Source: JABDJX01 sp039942715
GTDB lineage: Bacteria; Pseudomonadota; Alphaproteobacteria; Rhodobacterales; Rhodobacteraceae
Assembly (NCBI GenBank): GCA_039942715.1
Contig: JBDVBY010000006.1
Span: forward strand, 248,001 to 312,000
Reading direction: 5' to 3'
DNA: 64,000 nt
Below are positions 33,401-41,713 of the stretch, in pieces. Position numbers and translations under genes: made by a program. Below the pieces are notes generated by a model. It was not told where the DNA came from, ran no database searches, and saw nothing but the letters and a program-made list of their open reading frames with translations. Within the stretch, counting starts at the first letter, position 1; each line of letters opens with the position of its first letter.

Positions 33401-35086
33401 TTACTCGGCAGCGGTTGCCGATGGAGTCCCATCCGTGGTGGCCGCAACACCAGCTGTTTCGCGGCGCGCGTCGTTAAAAATCGCTTTGACCAAGGCTATC
33501 GCCTGCAACACCATCACGATCGAGAACGGGAAGGCACCGATCACCATGGCGGTTTGAATGGCCTTCAAGCCACCCCCACCTTCACCTCCGGCAATCAGCA
33601 ACGCAGCTACAACCGCACCCAGCGCAAAGCCCCAGAAGTAGATGTGTGGACGCGCTTTCGGGCCTTCATCGCCCGCTGCGTTGATCGTGTTGACGATCAG
33701 AACAGCCGAGTCAGCCGTGGTCACCAGATAAGTCATCAGCAGGACAACAATGATCACAGACATCGCATAGCCCAGACCTTCGCTCAGCATAAAATTGACC
33801 ATCGCGAAAATCTTATCGCCATCCGGCGCGCTTGAGATAACGCCGTTTGCTCCACCGTTGAGCTCAAGATCAATCGCTGTGCCGCCAGCCCATGTGAACC
33901 AAACGAAACACATCAGCGATGGGACAAACATTGCGCCAAGAACGAACTCGCGGATCGTGCGACCCTTTGAGATACGCGCAAGGAACAAGCCTACGAAGGG
34001 CGCAAAAGCAACCCACCAAGCCCAGTAGAACACTGACCAGCCACCCTGCCAGCCCGAAAGCTTAGTGGCGACAGATTCTGGATCGCCGTCAGCGTGCCAG
34101 ACCGTGGTCAAAAGCGAAGGCAATGCAACGATATAGTCAAAGATACCGACGACAAGTGCTTGCAGACCAAAGAAAGTTGAGCCGAACAGCAAGAAGAAGG
34201 TCAGCAAGAAGATCGACAGACCCATGTTCAGGTTCGACAACCATTTGATGCCTTTGCCCACACCTGAAAGCGCTGACAGTGTCGAGGCTCCCATGATGAT
34301 CACAATCGCAACAATGACACCCATGGTGTTTGACGTGCCCGCTTCGTTGGTCAATCCGCCAATGCCGATCCGTGTCAGACCCGCAACGAACTGTTCCACA
34401 CCAAATCCAAGCGTCTGCGCCACACCCAAAATCGTAGCCACAACAGCGACGATATCAATGACGTGTCCCAGCCAACCTGAAAGCGCGCGGCCAAATAAAG
34501 GTGTCAGCGACGAACGCATCGTCAGCGGCAAGCCACGACGATAGCAGAAGAAGCCCAAAGCAAGGCCCGCAACGGCGTAACACGCCCAAGCGCCAAGGCC
34601 CCAGTGCAGGAACGACCACTTATAAGCGTTGCGAATGTTGCCTTCCGTGCCACCTTCGGCCAGCCCCATGATAACTTCGGGGTTGTTGCCAAAGTGGTAG
34701 ACCGGCTCCGCCACCGCCCATGTGAGCATGCCAACACCGATACCGGCACCGAACATCATCGAAAACCATGAGAAATTTGAAAATTCTGGCTGATCCGCAT
34801 CAACGCCAAGCTTCAGGCGTCCCGCTGCAGGCCAAAGCGCAAGTCCAACGCAAAGCAACACAAAGAAAGTAACAATATAAATGTACCACGTTGCTGTGTT
34901 TGCCAAAATGAGCGTGTTCAATTTGTTCAGAACAGCGCCGGCTTGTTCTGGAAACACAACGGCCCAAACAACAAGTATCCCGACGATAATTTTTGAAAGA
35001 ACCGCTACGTTCATGCTGAACCCAGAATAAAATCCGGACTCAGACGTTTCGATGGGTAGATCCATCAGTGGTGGCTTAACGGCCAT
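33401..35086 (-). CDS. BCCT-family transporter (betaine/choline/carnitine type)
   Basis: A 561-residue sodium- or proton-coupled transporter with 12 membrane helices. The family signature is clear: FGAGIGVGMLTWAVAEPVYHFG and, in helix 8, the tryptophan-rich WSVFYWAWWVAFAPFVGLFLARISKGRTIREF. The glycine-rich GIGVGM segment fits sodium-coupled members such as BetP. Substrate could be glycine betaine, choline or DMSP, all common in marine relatives. GGGAG precedes the ATG; it is monocistronic with its own terminator. Confidence 0.9.
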   Translation of the reverse strand: MAVKPPLMDLPIETSESGFYSGFSMNVAVLSKIIVGILVVWAVVFPEQAGAVLNKLNTLILANTATWYIYIVTFFVLLCVGLALWPAAGRLKLGVDADQPEFSNFSWFSMMFGAGIGVGMLTWAVAEPVYHFGNNPEVIMGLAEGGTEGNIRNAYKWSFLHWGLGAWACYAVAGLALGFFCYRRGLPLTMRSSLTPLFGRALSGWLGHVIDIVAVVATILGVAQTLGFGVEQFVAGLTRIGIGGLTNEAGTSNTMGVIVAIVIIMGASTLSALSGVGKGIKWLSNLNMGLSIFLLTFFLLFGSTFFGLQALVVGIFDYIVALPSLLTTVWHADGDPESVATKLSGWQGGWSVFYWAWWVAFAPFVGLFLARISKGRTIREFVLGAMFVPSLMCFVWFTWAGGTAIDLELNGGANGVISSAPDGDKIFAMVNFMLSEGLGYAMSVIIVVLLMTYLVTTADSAVLIVNTINAAGDEGPKARPHIYFWGFALGAVVAALLIAGGEGGGGLKAIQTAMVIGAFPFSIVMVLQAIALVKAIFNDARRETAGVAATTDGTPSATAAE

Positions 35087-35223
35087 GCTTTTAGCTCCCT
35101 AGTATTATTATTTATTAGGGGAACCCTAGACGCAGCCTCTTGAGACTACCAAGTTAATTCGCGCATTATGAAAATAACTGCTCATTTTTTCATACAAATG
35201 AAAATTTTACGCAGATGGAAGAA

Positions 35224-35817
35224 TTATGCGGCGTTTGAAGCCATTTTGGCAGCAAGGCGTTCGGCGGCAGGCGTCACATACTCGTCCATTTTCGCCCGAA
35301 TGCTCCGAATCTCATCTTCAGTGCCAGTCGCGAGACGCAGCGGCTTCTTACCGTCGATCAAATAAATTAGGCAGTGACAATCGGGGCCATTGATCGATTT
35401 GGTGATCCCAACGCCGATAATCTGGCTAATTTCGACAGTTGCGAGAATTTGCCCACGCCCACGCGGATTGCGCGACACAAAGCGAATTTCCTGACGCACT
35501 CGGTCAACCTGCACTTCTGGGCGAAATCCGCGCGCTGCCACAGACAGTGCCAAACCACCCAAAAGGCCAAGAATGCAGGTCAAAACGAACTTCAACATCA
35601 ACGCATCGCCGGAATAAAGGGCCCCGGGCAGTAGCCATTGACCAAAAGCCGACAGGATCAATACTCCGCCAAGTAGCGTCAGACCCCACTCAAGGATCAG
35701 GTCAGACGCTTTTTCTTTCATGTCAGAAGGACGCAGCCGAAAGCCCCAAGGCATTTCGATTTGCGCAAGCAATGGCTCGCGCGGCTCGTCATTTGTGATC
35801 TTGCTAAAAGCGTTCAT
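35224..35817 (-). CDS. Hypothetical membrane protein with C-terminal PH-like domain
   Basis: 197 residues with two hydrophobic helices at about 44-62 and 74-94, then a strand-rich soluble part (EVQVDRVRQEIRFVSRN, ATVEISQIIGVGITKS, CLIYLIDGKKPLRLATGTEDEI) that looks like a small PH-type or similar fold. Function not recognised. Stands alone between the BCCT gene and the rpsF operon. Confidence 0.6.
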   Translation of the reverse strand: MNAFSKITNDEPREPLLAQIEMPWGFRLRPSDMKEKASDLILEWGLTLLGGVLILSAFGQWLLPGALYSGDALMLKFVLTCILGLLGGLALSVAARGFRPEVQVDRVRQEIRFVSRNPRGRGQILATVEISQIIGVGITKSINGPDCHCLIYLIDGKKPLRLATGTEDEIRSIRAKMDEYVTPAAERLAAKMASNAA

Positions 35818-35884
35818 CGCGCCCTAATGCCCAATATCTTCCAGCCCCTTTGTTATTAGGCAAAAAAGGCAACAATGAGACGGG

Positions 35885-35912
35885 TTGAAAAGCAATTCAG
35901 GGCGTGTATAAC
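35885..35912 (+). promoter_or_regulatory. Promoter of the rpsF-rpsR-rplI operon
   Basis: TTGAAA, 16 bases, TATAAC: good matches to the sigma-70 boxes. It predicts a leader of about 100 bases before rpsF. A 9-base inverted repeat pairs TTCAGGGCG (35896-35904, within the promoter) with CGCCCTGAA (35993-36001); within the leader, GC-rich hairpins may serve S6:S18 autoregulation, which I cannot confirm. Confidence 0.65.
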
Positions 35913-36019
35913 GCGCCATCGCCGCCGATCATTTGACCGGCGCACCCTCTCGTGGACGGGAGCGGCGATTTTAACGCCCGTCCTTTGAAGTGCGCCCTGA
36001 AAAGAACTGGAGATCCCTC

Positions 36020-36373
36020 ATGCCTCTTTATGAGCATGTGATGATTGCGCGTCAGGACTTGTCCAACACGCAAGCAGAAGGCCTTATCGAGCATTTTGGC
36101 ACAGTCCTGTCTGACAACGACGGCAAAGTCGTTGAATCAGAGTACTGGGGCGTCAAAACGATGGCTTACAAGATTAACAAGAACCGCAAAGGCCACTTCG
36201 CCTTGCTGCGCACTGATGCGCCTGCTCCTGCTGTGCAGGAAATGGAACGCCTGATGCGTCTGCATGATGATGTGATGCGCGTTTTGACCATCAAGGTCGA
36301 CGCTCACGAAGAAGGCCCATCGGTTCAGATGCGTAAATCCGAAGAACGCGACACCCGTCGCGAACGTCGCTAA
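36020..36373 (+). CDS. rpsF: 30S ribosomal protein S6
   Basis: S6 binds S18 and the central domain of 16S rRNA. 117 residues from the ATG at 36020 (CTGGAGA ribosome-binding site): MPLYEHVMIARQDLS start, YWGVKTMAYKINKNRKGHF middle and an acidic/basic C-terminal tail. First gene of a three-gene ribosomal operon. Confidence 0.98.
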   Translation: MPLYEHVMIARQDLSNTQAEGLIEHFGTVLSDNDGKVVESEYWGVKTMAYKINKNRKGHFALLRTDAPAPAVQEMERLMRLHDDVMRVLTIKVDAHEEGPSVQMRKSEERDTRRERR

Positions 36374-36394
36374 GTTTAGGAAAGGAACACCACA

Positions 36395-36622
36395 ATGGCT
36401 TCGAAACCGTTTTTCCGTCGTCGTAAAGTCTGCCCTTTCTCGGGCGACAACGCACCAAAGATCGACTACAAAGACACGAAATTGCTACAGCGTTATATCT
36501 CTGAGCGTGGCAAAATCGTTCCATCCCGTATCACCGCAGTCTCTGCCAAGAAACAACGCGAGCTGGCCCGTGCCATCAAACGCGCGCGTTTCCTCGCACT
36601 GCTGCCATACGCTGTGAAGTAA
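36395..36622 (+). CDS. rpsR: 30S ribosomal protein S18
   Basis: 75 residues with the family blocks RRRKVCPFSGD and DYKDTKLLQRYISERGKIVPSRIT. Partner of S6 in the small subunit platform. AGGAA lies before the ATG, 21 bases after rpsF. Normal length. Confidence 0.98.
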   Translation: MASKPFFRRRKVCPFSGDNAPKIDYKDTKLLQRYISERGKIVPSRITAVSAKKQRELARAIKRARFLALLPYAVK

Positions 36623-36632
36623 GGAGAACGTC

Positions 36633-37289
36633 ATGCAAGTTATCCTACTAGAACGCGTCGCAAAGCTGGGTCAGATGGGCGATGTTGTGTCCGTCAAAGA
36701 CGGCTACGCCCGCAACTTCCTCTTCCCGCAGAAAAAGGCGCTTTGGGCTTCTGAAGCCAACATCGCCTCTTTCGAAGCCGACAAAGCACAGCTGGAAGCG
36801 AACAACCTTGAGACCAAGAAAGAGGCCGAGGCCTTTGCCGAACGTCTTGGTGGTCAGCAGTTCATCGTGATCCGTCAGGCATCTGACGGTGGCTCGCTTT
36901 ACGGCTCGGTCACAACCCGCGACGCAGCCGATGCTGCAACAGCCGCTGGTTTCACCGTGGATCGCCGTCAGGTCGCATTGATCGCGCCGATCAAAGATCT
37001 TGGGTTGCACACCGTGCTTGTCACGCTGCACCCCGAAGTCGAGTGCGAAATCGAAATGAACGTCGCACGCTCGGAAGAAGAAGCTGAACTTCAGGCCGCT
37101 GGTATCAACATCACCGATCAGGCTGCTGAAGAAGAAGCACAGGCCGAGATCGAGATCGCTGAACTCTTTGAAGACATCGGCGCTGCCGAACTTGACGAGC
37201 TTGAAGGCGGTGACGATGACCGTGCTCCTGCGAGTGAAGAAGACGCGCCAGCCGAAGATGCAACAGAGGACGAAGACAGCGCCAGCTGA
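36633..37289 (+). CDS. rplI: 50S ribosomal protein L9 with long acidic tail
   Basis: The first about 150 residues are a normal L9: MQVILLERVAKLGQMGDVVSVKDGYARNFL, central helix, then the C-terminal domain ending near HPEVECEIEMNVAR. From about 150 to 218 an extension very rich in Glu, Asp and Ala follows (AAELDELEGGDDDRAPASEED), making the protein about 70 residues longer than in E. coli. AGGAG precedes the ATG; a strong terminator follows. Confidence 0.96.
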   Translation: MQVILLERVAKLGQMGDVVSVKDGYARNFLFPQKKALWASEANIASFEADKAQLEANNLETKKEAEAFAERLGGQQFIVIRQASDGGSLYGSVTTRDAADAATAAGFTVDRRQVALIAPIKDLGLHTVLVTLHPEVECEIEMNVARSEEEAELQAAGINITDQAAEEEAQAEIEIAELFEDIGAAELDELEGGDDDRAPASEEDAPAEDATEDEDSAS

Positions 37290-37320
37290 TCGCCACTGCT
37301 TCAAACGCACACAAAATCAA

Positions 37321-37350
37321 AAGCCCGCACGTTATTGTGCGGGCTTTTTT
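37321..37350 (+). terminator. Intrinsic terminator of the rpsF-rpsR-rplI operon
   Basis: Nine-base perfect stem AGCCCGCAC / GTGCGGGCT with a six-base loop (37322-37345) followed by TTTTT. Confidence 0.92.
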
Positions 37351-37388
37351 ATTAAGTTCGGCCAGCTTTTAAGGTACTCCCCTGCGAG

Positions 37389-37847
37389 ATGAACCAACGA
37401 AAGCCCACCAAAATGACGTCCGCCCCCACAGACAAACTCGCCCTTGCCAAACAACGCGGCAGTCACGGACGCCAACAAGATGATGGCGTTCTCGTCATAC
37501 GCACCATCGCCATGCCGGCCGATACAAACCCCGCAGGCGATATCTTCGGTGGCTGGTTGATGTCGCAGATGGATTTGGCGGCAGGGAACATGGCAGGGCG
37601 CGTCTCTCAAGGGCGCGGTGCGACTGTTGCGGTCGAAGCGATGCAATTCCTGCGCCCGGTCAAAGTTGGCGATGAGGTTACGCTCTATGCCACACTGATC
37701 AAAGTGGGCCGCACCTCCATGCGCATTCATATTGATGTCTGGGCCCGCCCCCGCTTTGGCCAAGCCGCCGAAAAGGTCACCAGCGCCGACTTTGTCTTTG
37801 TCGCCTTGACCGAGGATGGCGCCCCACGACAGATACCCGAGACGTAG
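37389..37847 (+). CDS. Acyl-CoA thioesterase (YciA-like hot-dog protein)
   Basis: 152 residues of the acyl-CoA hydrolase hot-dog type. The catalytic region MPADTNPAGDIFGGWLMSQMDLAAG carries the aspartate and the GDIFGGW helix; AVEAMQFLRPVKVGDEV is the second conserved block. It hydrolyses acyl-CoA of unspecified chain length. ATG at 37413 (MTSAP) is a possible alternative start. Confidence 0.88.
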   Translation: MNQRKPTKMTSAPTDKLALAKQRGSHGRQQDDGVLVIRTIAMPADTNPAGDIFGGWLMSQMDLAAGNMAGRVSQGRGATVAVEAMQFLRPVKVGDEVTLYATLIKVGRTSMRIHIDVWARPRFGQAAEKVTSADFVFVALTEDGAPRQIPET

Positions 37848-37858
37848 ACCGCGCATTG

Positions 37859-38263
37859 CTAAGAATTCTTGGCGTACTCAATCAAATCCCAAAGGTTGCC
37901 AAAGACGTCGCGAAACACTGCTACTGTCCCGTAAGGCGCTTCCATAGGGTCGCGCTCAAATACAACGCCTCGCGCTTTATAGGCCGAATAGTCACTCCAG
38001 AAATCATCCGTTTCCAGAAACAGAAACACCCGACCTCCGGCCTGATTGCCAACAAAGCCCGCTTGTTCTGTGTTCGACGCCTGCGCCAGGAGAAATCCTG
38101 CCGCGCCATCGCCTTTGGGGCGCACCACAACCCAACGCTTGTCCTGCTCGGGCTGATAGGTGTCCTCCACCAACTCGAATCCAAGCATCTCGGTATAAAA
38201 CGCAATCGCTGCGTCATAGTCCTCGACCACCAGGGCCACCAAAGACAATCGCTGAGACATCAA
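37859..38263 (-). CDS. VOC (glyoxalase/bleomycin resistance) family protein
   Basis: 134 residues with paired beta-alpha-beta-beta-beta units; N-terminal LVALVVEDYDAAIAFYTEMLGFELVEDT is the classical VOC start, and GTVAVFRDVFGNLWDLIE the end with a metal-ligand Glu. Exact reaction unknown. Converges with the thioesterase gene. Confidence 0.85.
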   Translation of the reverse strand: MMSQRLSLVALVVEDYDAAIAFYTEMLGFELVEDTYQPEQDKRWVVVRPKGDGAAGFLLAQASNTEQAGFVGNQAGGRVFLFLETDDFWSDYSAYKARGVVFERDPMEAPYGTVAVFRDVFGNLWDLIEYAKNS

Positions 38264-38277
38264 ACGTCCTCTTTATT

Positions 38278-38292
38278 GTTCTCGCACTGGTC
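38278..38292 (+). promoter_or_regulatory. Imperfect LexA-type box before SRAP gene
   Basis: GTTC, seven bases, GGTC: one mismatch to the alphaproteobacterial SOS box GTTC-N7-GTTC. It lies about 30 bases before the SRAP start, a plausible operator position for an SOS-associated gene. Confidence 0.3.
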
Positions 38293-38322
38293 GACGCACG
38301 CGACACGCCCTAGGATGCCGGG

Positions 38323-38982
38323 ATGTGTGGACGTTTCGCAATCACTCTTCCTGATGACGCAATGGCAGCGCTGTTTGAAGCAGCTCCCGCAAATGACTTG
38401 CCTCAAATCCCAAACTACAACGTCTGCCCGACAAACCAAGTCCATACGATCACTAGTGACGCAGGAACGCGCCACTTGCGCCCAATGCGGTGGGGCTTCC
38501 TCCCCCATTGGTACAAAGCCCCAAATGGCGGCCCACTTTTGATCAACGCGCGCTCTGAGACCATCGCCGAGAAACCTGCCTTCAAAGCGGCCTGCCGCGA
38601 ACGCCGTTGCCTGATCCCGGCCACCGGGTTTTATGAATGGACAAAGGACGCCGATGAAAACCGCCTGCCGTGGTACATTCACACCCAAAGCGAAGAACCA
38701 ATTGTTTTCGCAGGCATCTTCCAAACATGGGACAAAGGTGAGACGCCCCTCACCACCTGCGCCATCGTCACAACGCCCGCCAATACATCAATGTCAAAAA
38801 TCCACCACCGCATGCCAGTGATCCTTTCAAAAAGCGACTGGCCTCTTTGGCTTGGTGAGGCTGGCAAAGGCGCCGCCACCCTGATGCAAGCTGCTCCGGA
38901 AGATGCGCTTACGTTCCACCGCGTCGATCCTCAGGTGAACTCAAACAAAGCCCACGGCCCCGATCTTATCGAACCACTCTGA
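38323..38982 (+). CDS. SRAP family protein (YedK/HMCES-type)
   Basis: SRAP proteins shield abasic sites in single-stranded DNA by forming a thiazolidine link through Cys2. The protein begins MCGRFAI with that cysteine; the other active-site parts are NARSETIAEKPAFK (Glu), RCLIPATGFYEW and HHRMPVIL (His). 219 residues, a normal length. It is divergent from the VOC gene. Confidence 0.93.
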   Translation: MCGRFAITLPDDAMAALFEAAPANDLPQIPNYNVCPTNQVHTITSDAGTRHLRPMRWGFLPHWYKAPNGGPLLINARSETIAEKPAFKAACRERRCLIPATGFYEWTKDADENRLPWYIHTQSEEPIVFAGIFQTWDKGETPLTTCAIVTTPANTSMSKIHHRMPVILSKSDWPLWLGEAGKGAATLMQAAPEDALTFHRVDPQVNSNKAHGPDLIEPL

Positions 38983-38993
38983 TTTTCATTGGT

Positions 38994-39065
38994 TTATAAA
39001 TATGCAGGGGAGCTCGAGGGGCAGCGCCCCTCGTCAGCGCGACGCGCGAAAGCGCGGCGCAAAAC
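38994..39065 (+). repeat. Intergenic repeat element with two stem-loops
   Basis: Copy of the recurring element: lead TTTATAAATATGCAGGGGAG, first stem-loop CGAGGGGC/GCCCCTCG around 39014-39033, then GACGCGCGAAAGCGCGGCGC as second hairpin, ending at the fabI stop. It separates the convergent SRAP and fabI genes. Confidence 0.75.
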
Positions 39066-39854
39066 CTAAAGGTTTTCGTTCTGCATCATGCCCAGAATAT
39101 GATAGCCACCGTCAACACGGATAACTTCGCCCGTGGTGAACGCCCCTTGGTCCGACGCCAGATAAACCGCCGTTCCTCCCACAGCCTCTAACGTCGCATT
39201 CGAGCGCATCGGCGCATTAGCCTCGGTCGTTTTGAACGTCTTGCGCGCACCGCCAATGGCCGCCCCAGCCAGCGTCTTCATTGGCCCCGGAGAGATCGCA
39301 TTCACCCGGATCCCCTCCGGCCCAAGATCATTTGCCAGATAGCGAACAGCTGACTCCAAAGCAGCTTTCGCAACTCCCATCACATTGTAATTCGGCTGAA
39401 CCCGGTTCGAGCCCATGTAGGTCAGCGTCATGATCGAACCACCCTCAGACATTAAAGGGCGCGCACGCCGGGCAACCTCCACAAGCGAATAACAAGAGAT
39501 GTTCAACGTGTTCTCAAAGTTTGCCTTCGAGGTATCGACAAACCGCCCCGTCAACTCAGATTTGTCTGAAAACGCAATTGCATGAACGACAAAGTCCAAG
39601 CGGCCCCATCGCTCTTCCAACAACCCGAACGCGGCATCCATCGAGGCCTCATCCGTCACATCGACATCAACCAACAGGTCGCTGCCAACAGAGGCCGCAA
39701 GCGGTTCAACCCGTTTGCCAAACCCCTCGCCCTGATACGTAAAAGCCAGTTCGGCCCCCTCGTCCGCCAAGGCTTTCGCGATGCCCCAGGCGATCGAGCG
39801 CTCGTTGGCCACGCCCATCACAAGCCCGCGTTTGCCGCGCATCAGATCAGCCAT
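39066..39854 (-). CDS. fabI: Enoyl-[acyl-carrier-protein] reductase FabI
   Basis: FabI does the last reduction of each fatty acid elongation cycle with NADH. 262 residues, SDR fold: GLVMGVANERSIAWGIAKALAD at the cofactor site, Tyr-x6-Lys in YNVMGVAKAALES and the upstream Tyr in LTYMGSNRV. It overlaps fabB by eight bases. Confidence 0.97.
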   Translation of the reverse strand: MADLMRGKRGLVMGVANERSIAWGIAKALADEGAELAFTYQGEGFGKRVEPLAASVGSDLLVDVDVTDEASMDAAFGLLEERWGRLDFVVHAIAFSDKSELTGRFVDTSKANFENTLNISCYSLVEVARRARPLMSEGGSIMTLTYMGSNRVQPNYNVMGVAKAALESAVRYLANDLGPEGIRVNAISPGPMKTLAGAAIGGARKTFKTTEANAPMRSNATLEAVGGTAVYLASDQGAFTTGEVIRVDGGYHILGMMQNENL

Positions 39855-41067
39855 GATACTTGCTCATCGCCACGGTCGCGTTGGTCCCACCAAAGCCAAA
39901 GCTGTTGGAGATCACGGTATCAAGCGTCTTGTCGGTCGTCTGCGTCACGATCTCTTCAGGCCGAATATTCGGATCAAGCGTCTTCACATTGATCGACGGC
40001 GCCATAAACCCGCCCTCCATCATCAACAGTGAATAAATCGCCTCATGCACACCAGCAGCCCCAAGCGAGTGTCCCGTCATCGACTTAGTCGAAGAAATCG
40101 GCGCATGATCCTCACCAAACACGCGGCGCACTGCCTCCACTTCGGTCACATCGCCCACAGGCGTCGAGGTGCCATGCGCGTTGATATAATCCACTGTCCG
40201 ATCACCTAAAGTCGTCGCCGCAAGCCGCATCGAGCGTTCGCCACCCTCGCCCGACGGTGCAACCATGTCGTGCCCATCAGAAGTCGCCCCGTATCCGGTC
40301 ACCTCGGCATAAATCTTCGCACCGCGCGCCTTGGCATGCTCGAGCTCTTCCAGCACAACCATGCCGCCACCGCCACCAATCACGAACCCATCGCGGGTTT
40401 CATCAAAGGCGCGCGCAGCCTCGGTTGGGGTGTCGTTATACTTCGATGACATCGCACCCATCGCATCAAACAGGCACGACAGTGTCCAGTCCACTTCCTC
40501 GCCACCGCCAGCAAAGACAATGTCCTGCTTGCCCATCTGAATTTGCTCCGTCCCGTTGCCCATACAGTGCAACGTCGTCGAACAAGCGCTTGTAATAGAA
40601 TAGTTAATGCCCTTGATCTTAAACGGCGTCGCAAGACACGCCGACACAGTCGAGGACATACAGCGCGTCACCATGAACGGCCCCATCCGCTTGGGCGCAC
40701 CCTTTTCAATCACGATGTTATGCGCTTGGAAAAAGTTCGACGTCGATGGCCCGCCAGAGCCTGCAACAAGCCCGGTACGCTCGTTCGAAACGTCATGCTC
40801 CTCCAGACCCGCATCCGCAATCGCCTGCTCCATTGCAAGGTACGCATAAGCCGCCGTCGGTCCCATAAAGCGCAACTGCCGCTTGTCGATGTTCTCGGCC
40901 AGATCAATGTCAGGAATGCCCGCAATCTGGCTGCGAAACCCGTGATCCGCATAGTCCTGCTGGAACGTAATTCCCGATTTCCCGGCCCGCAGGCTGGCTT
41001 CAACCTCGGACACGTTATTCCCAATAGGGCAAACAATTCCGATACCTGTGATGACAACGCGACGCAT
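39847..41067 (-). CDS. fabB: 3-oxoacyl-[acyl-carrier-protein] synthase I FabB
   Basis: FabB condenses malonyl-ACP with acyl-ACP and with FabA makes unsaturated fatty acids. 406 residues; nucleophile Cys in SITSACSTTLHCMGN, histidines in NAHGTSTPVGD and STKSMTGHSLGAAG, glycine-rich NSFGFGGTNA at the C-terminus. Normally follows fabA directly; here about 650 bases intervene. Confidence 0.97.
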   Translation of the reverse strand: MRRVVITGIGIVCPIGNNVSEVEASLRAGKSGITFQQDYADHGFRSQIAGIPDIDLAENIDKRQLRFMGPTAAYAYLAMEQAIADAGLEEHDVSNERTGLVAGSGGPSTSNFFQAHNIVIEKGAPKRMGPFMVTRCMSSTVSACLATPFKIKGINYSITSACSTTLHCMGNGTEQIQMGKQDIVFAGGGEEVDWTLSCLFDAMGAMSSKYNDTPTEAARAFDETRDGFVIGGGGGMVVLEELEHAKARGAKIYAEVTGYGATSDGHDMVAPSGEGGERSMRLAATTLGDRTVDYINAHGTSTPVGDVTEVEAVRRVFGEDHAPISSTKSMTGHSLGAAGVHEAIYSLLMMEGGFMAPSINVKTLDPNIRPEEIVTQTTDKTLDTVISNSFGFGGTNATVAMSKYHG

Positions 41068-41365
41068 GGGCTCTCCTCAATTCGCTTTGAGCCTATCTAG
41101 GGCACCCCCTATGGGCGGGGCAAGGGCTTAGGTGGACAGAGGTGCTCAACAAACGCCAACCCAAGCCGATCCAGCGCCCGCCCGTGAGTTGGTGCAGCAA
41201 CGATGCAACGACGTGCTTTATGGTGTGCCAAATACCTCTTCCCTTTGAGATCAGCACACCGCATCAAAGTGCCAGCCCGCCGGACGGGCAGACGCTGGAC
41301 CGGCGCCTTCGGATTGATTCCGGTCTGGGAGGCACCTCTAAGAATAGTGCGTGTGACTCACCGAA
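41068..41365. other. Gap between fabB and the Imm10-like gene
   Basis: About 300 bases without a firm gene. A 51-codon minus-strand ORF (41109-41264) is the only open frame worth noting. The fabB promoter or ribosome-binding region is at its left end (GAGGAGA before the ATG). Confidence 0.5.
41109..41264 (-). CDS. Possible small ORF of 51 codons, doubtful
   Basis: Starts at ATG 41264 and ends at TAG 41109-41111. Very basic near the start (KGKRYLAHHKARR) with no ribosome-binding site worth the name. It could be the remnant of a longer gene that arrived with the Imm10-like gene, or chance. Confidence 0.2.
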   Translation of the reverse strand: MRCADLKGKRYLAHHKARRCIVAAPTHGRALDRLGLAFVEHLCPPKPLPRP

Positions 41366-41713
41366 TTACATATCTGCGAAAAATGCCTCAACTGCAGCCT
41401 TTGCATCAATCTCGGAAACATCCAAAATGCCGATGCAAAACGACTTACCCTGCACCTCCAATTGGTTATTCTCGTCCCCATCAAAAGTCACACAAAACTG
41501 GTCTAACTCAAACTTTGCTTGTTTGACTGCAACGTAAGCCGACCTGATTTGATCATCTATTTCAATGTGTGTTTGGCCATTGGCATCATCACCTTCATGA
41601 ACATCTTTCTGAAAAATGACGTAACGGTCGCAATCAAAAGCGCCAAATGCAAGAGTTTTCACCCCGTCAGAATTGACCTCGAAAACAGCTTTTTGGGCAT
41701 TCAAAAGCACCAC
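41366..41713 (-). CDS. Small protein resembling Imm10 immunity proteins
   Basis: 115 residues from a GTG that directly follows the fabA stop (a second GTG is adjacent). Acidic, no signal peptide. The block THIEIDDQIRSAYVAVKQAKFEL and the preceding DRYVIFQKDV recall the core of Imm10-type immunity proteins, in which an Y-(I/L)-x-(L/F)-Q strand precedes a (V/I)E(V/I)xDQGxSxYGG-like strand. This is my pattern reading, not a search result. Its base composition seems more AT-rich than the fab genes around it. It sits between fabA and fabB, which are usually adjacent, so it looks like an insertion that rides on fabA transcription. No toxin partner is present. Confidence 0.55.
   Translation of the reverse strand: MVLLNAQKAVFEVNSDGVKTLAFGAFDCDRYVIFQKDVHEGDDANGQTHIEIDDQIRSAYVAVKQAKFELDQFCVTFDGDENNQLEVQGKSFCIGILDVSEIDAKAAVEAFFADM

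Noticed and set aside
38260..38724. Minus-strand open frame of 154 codons opposite the SRAP gene
   Set aside because: Overlaps the conserved SRAP active-site region in antisense and the VOC start; no family features.
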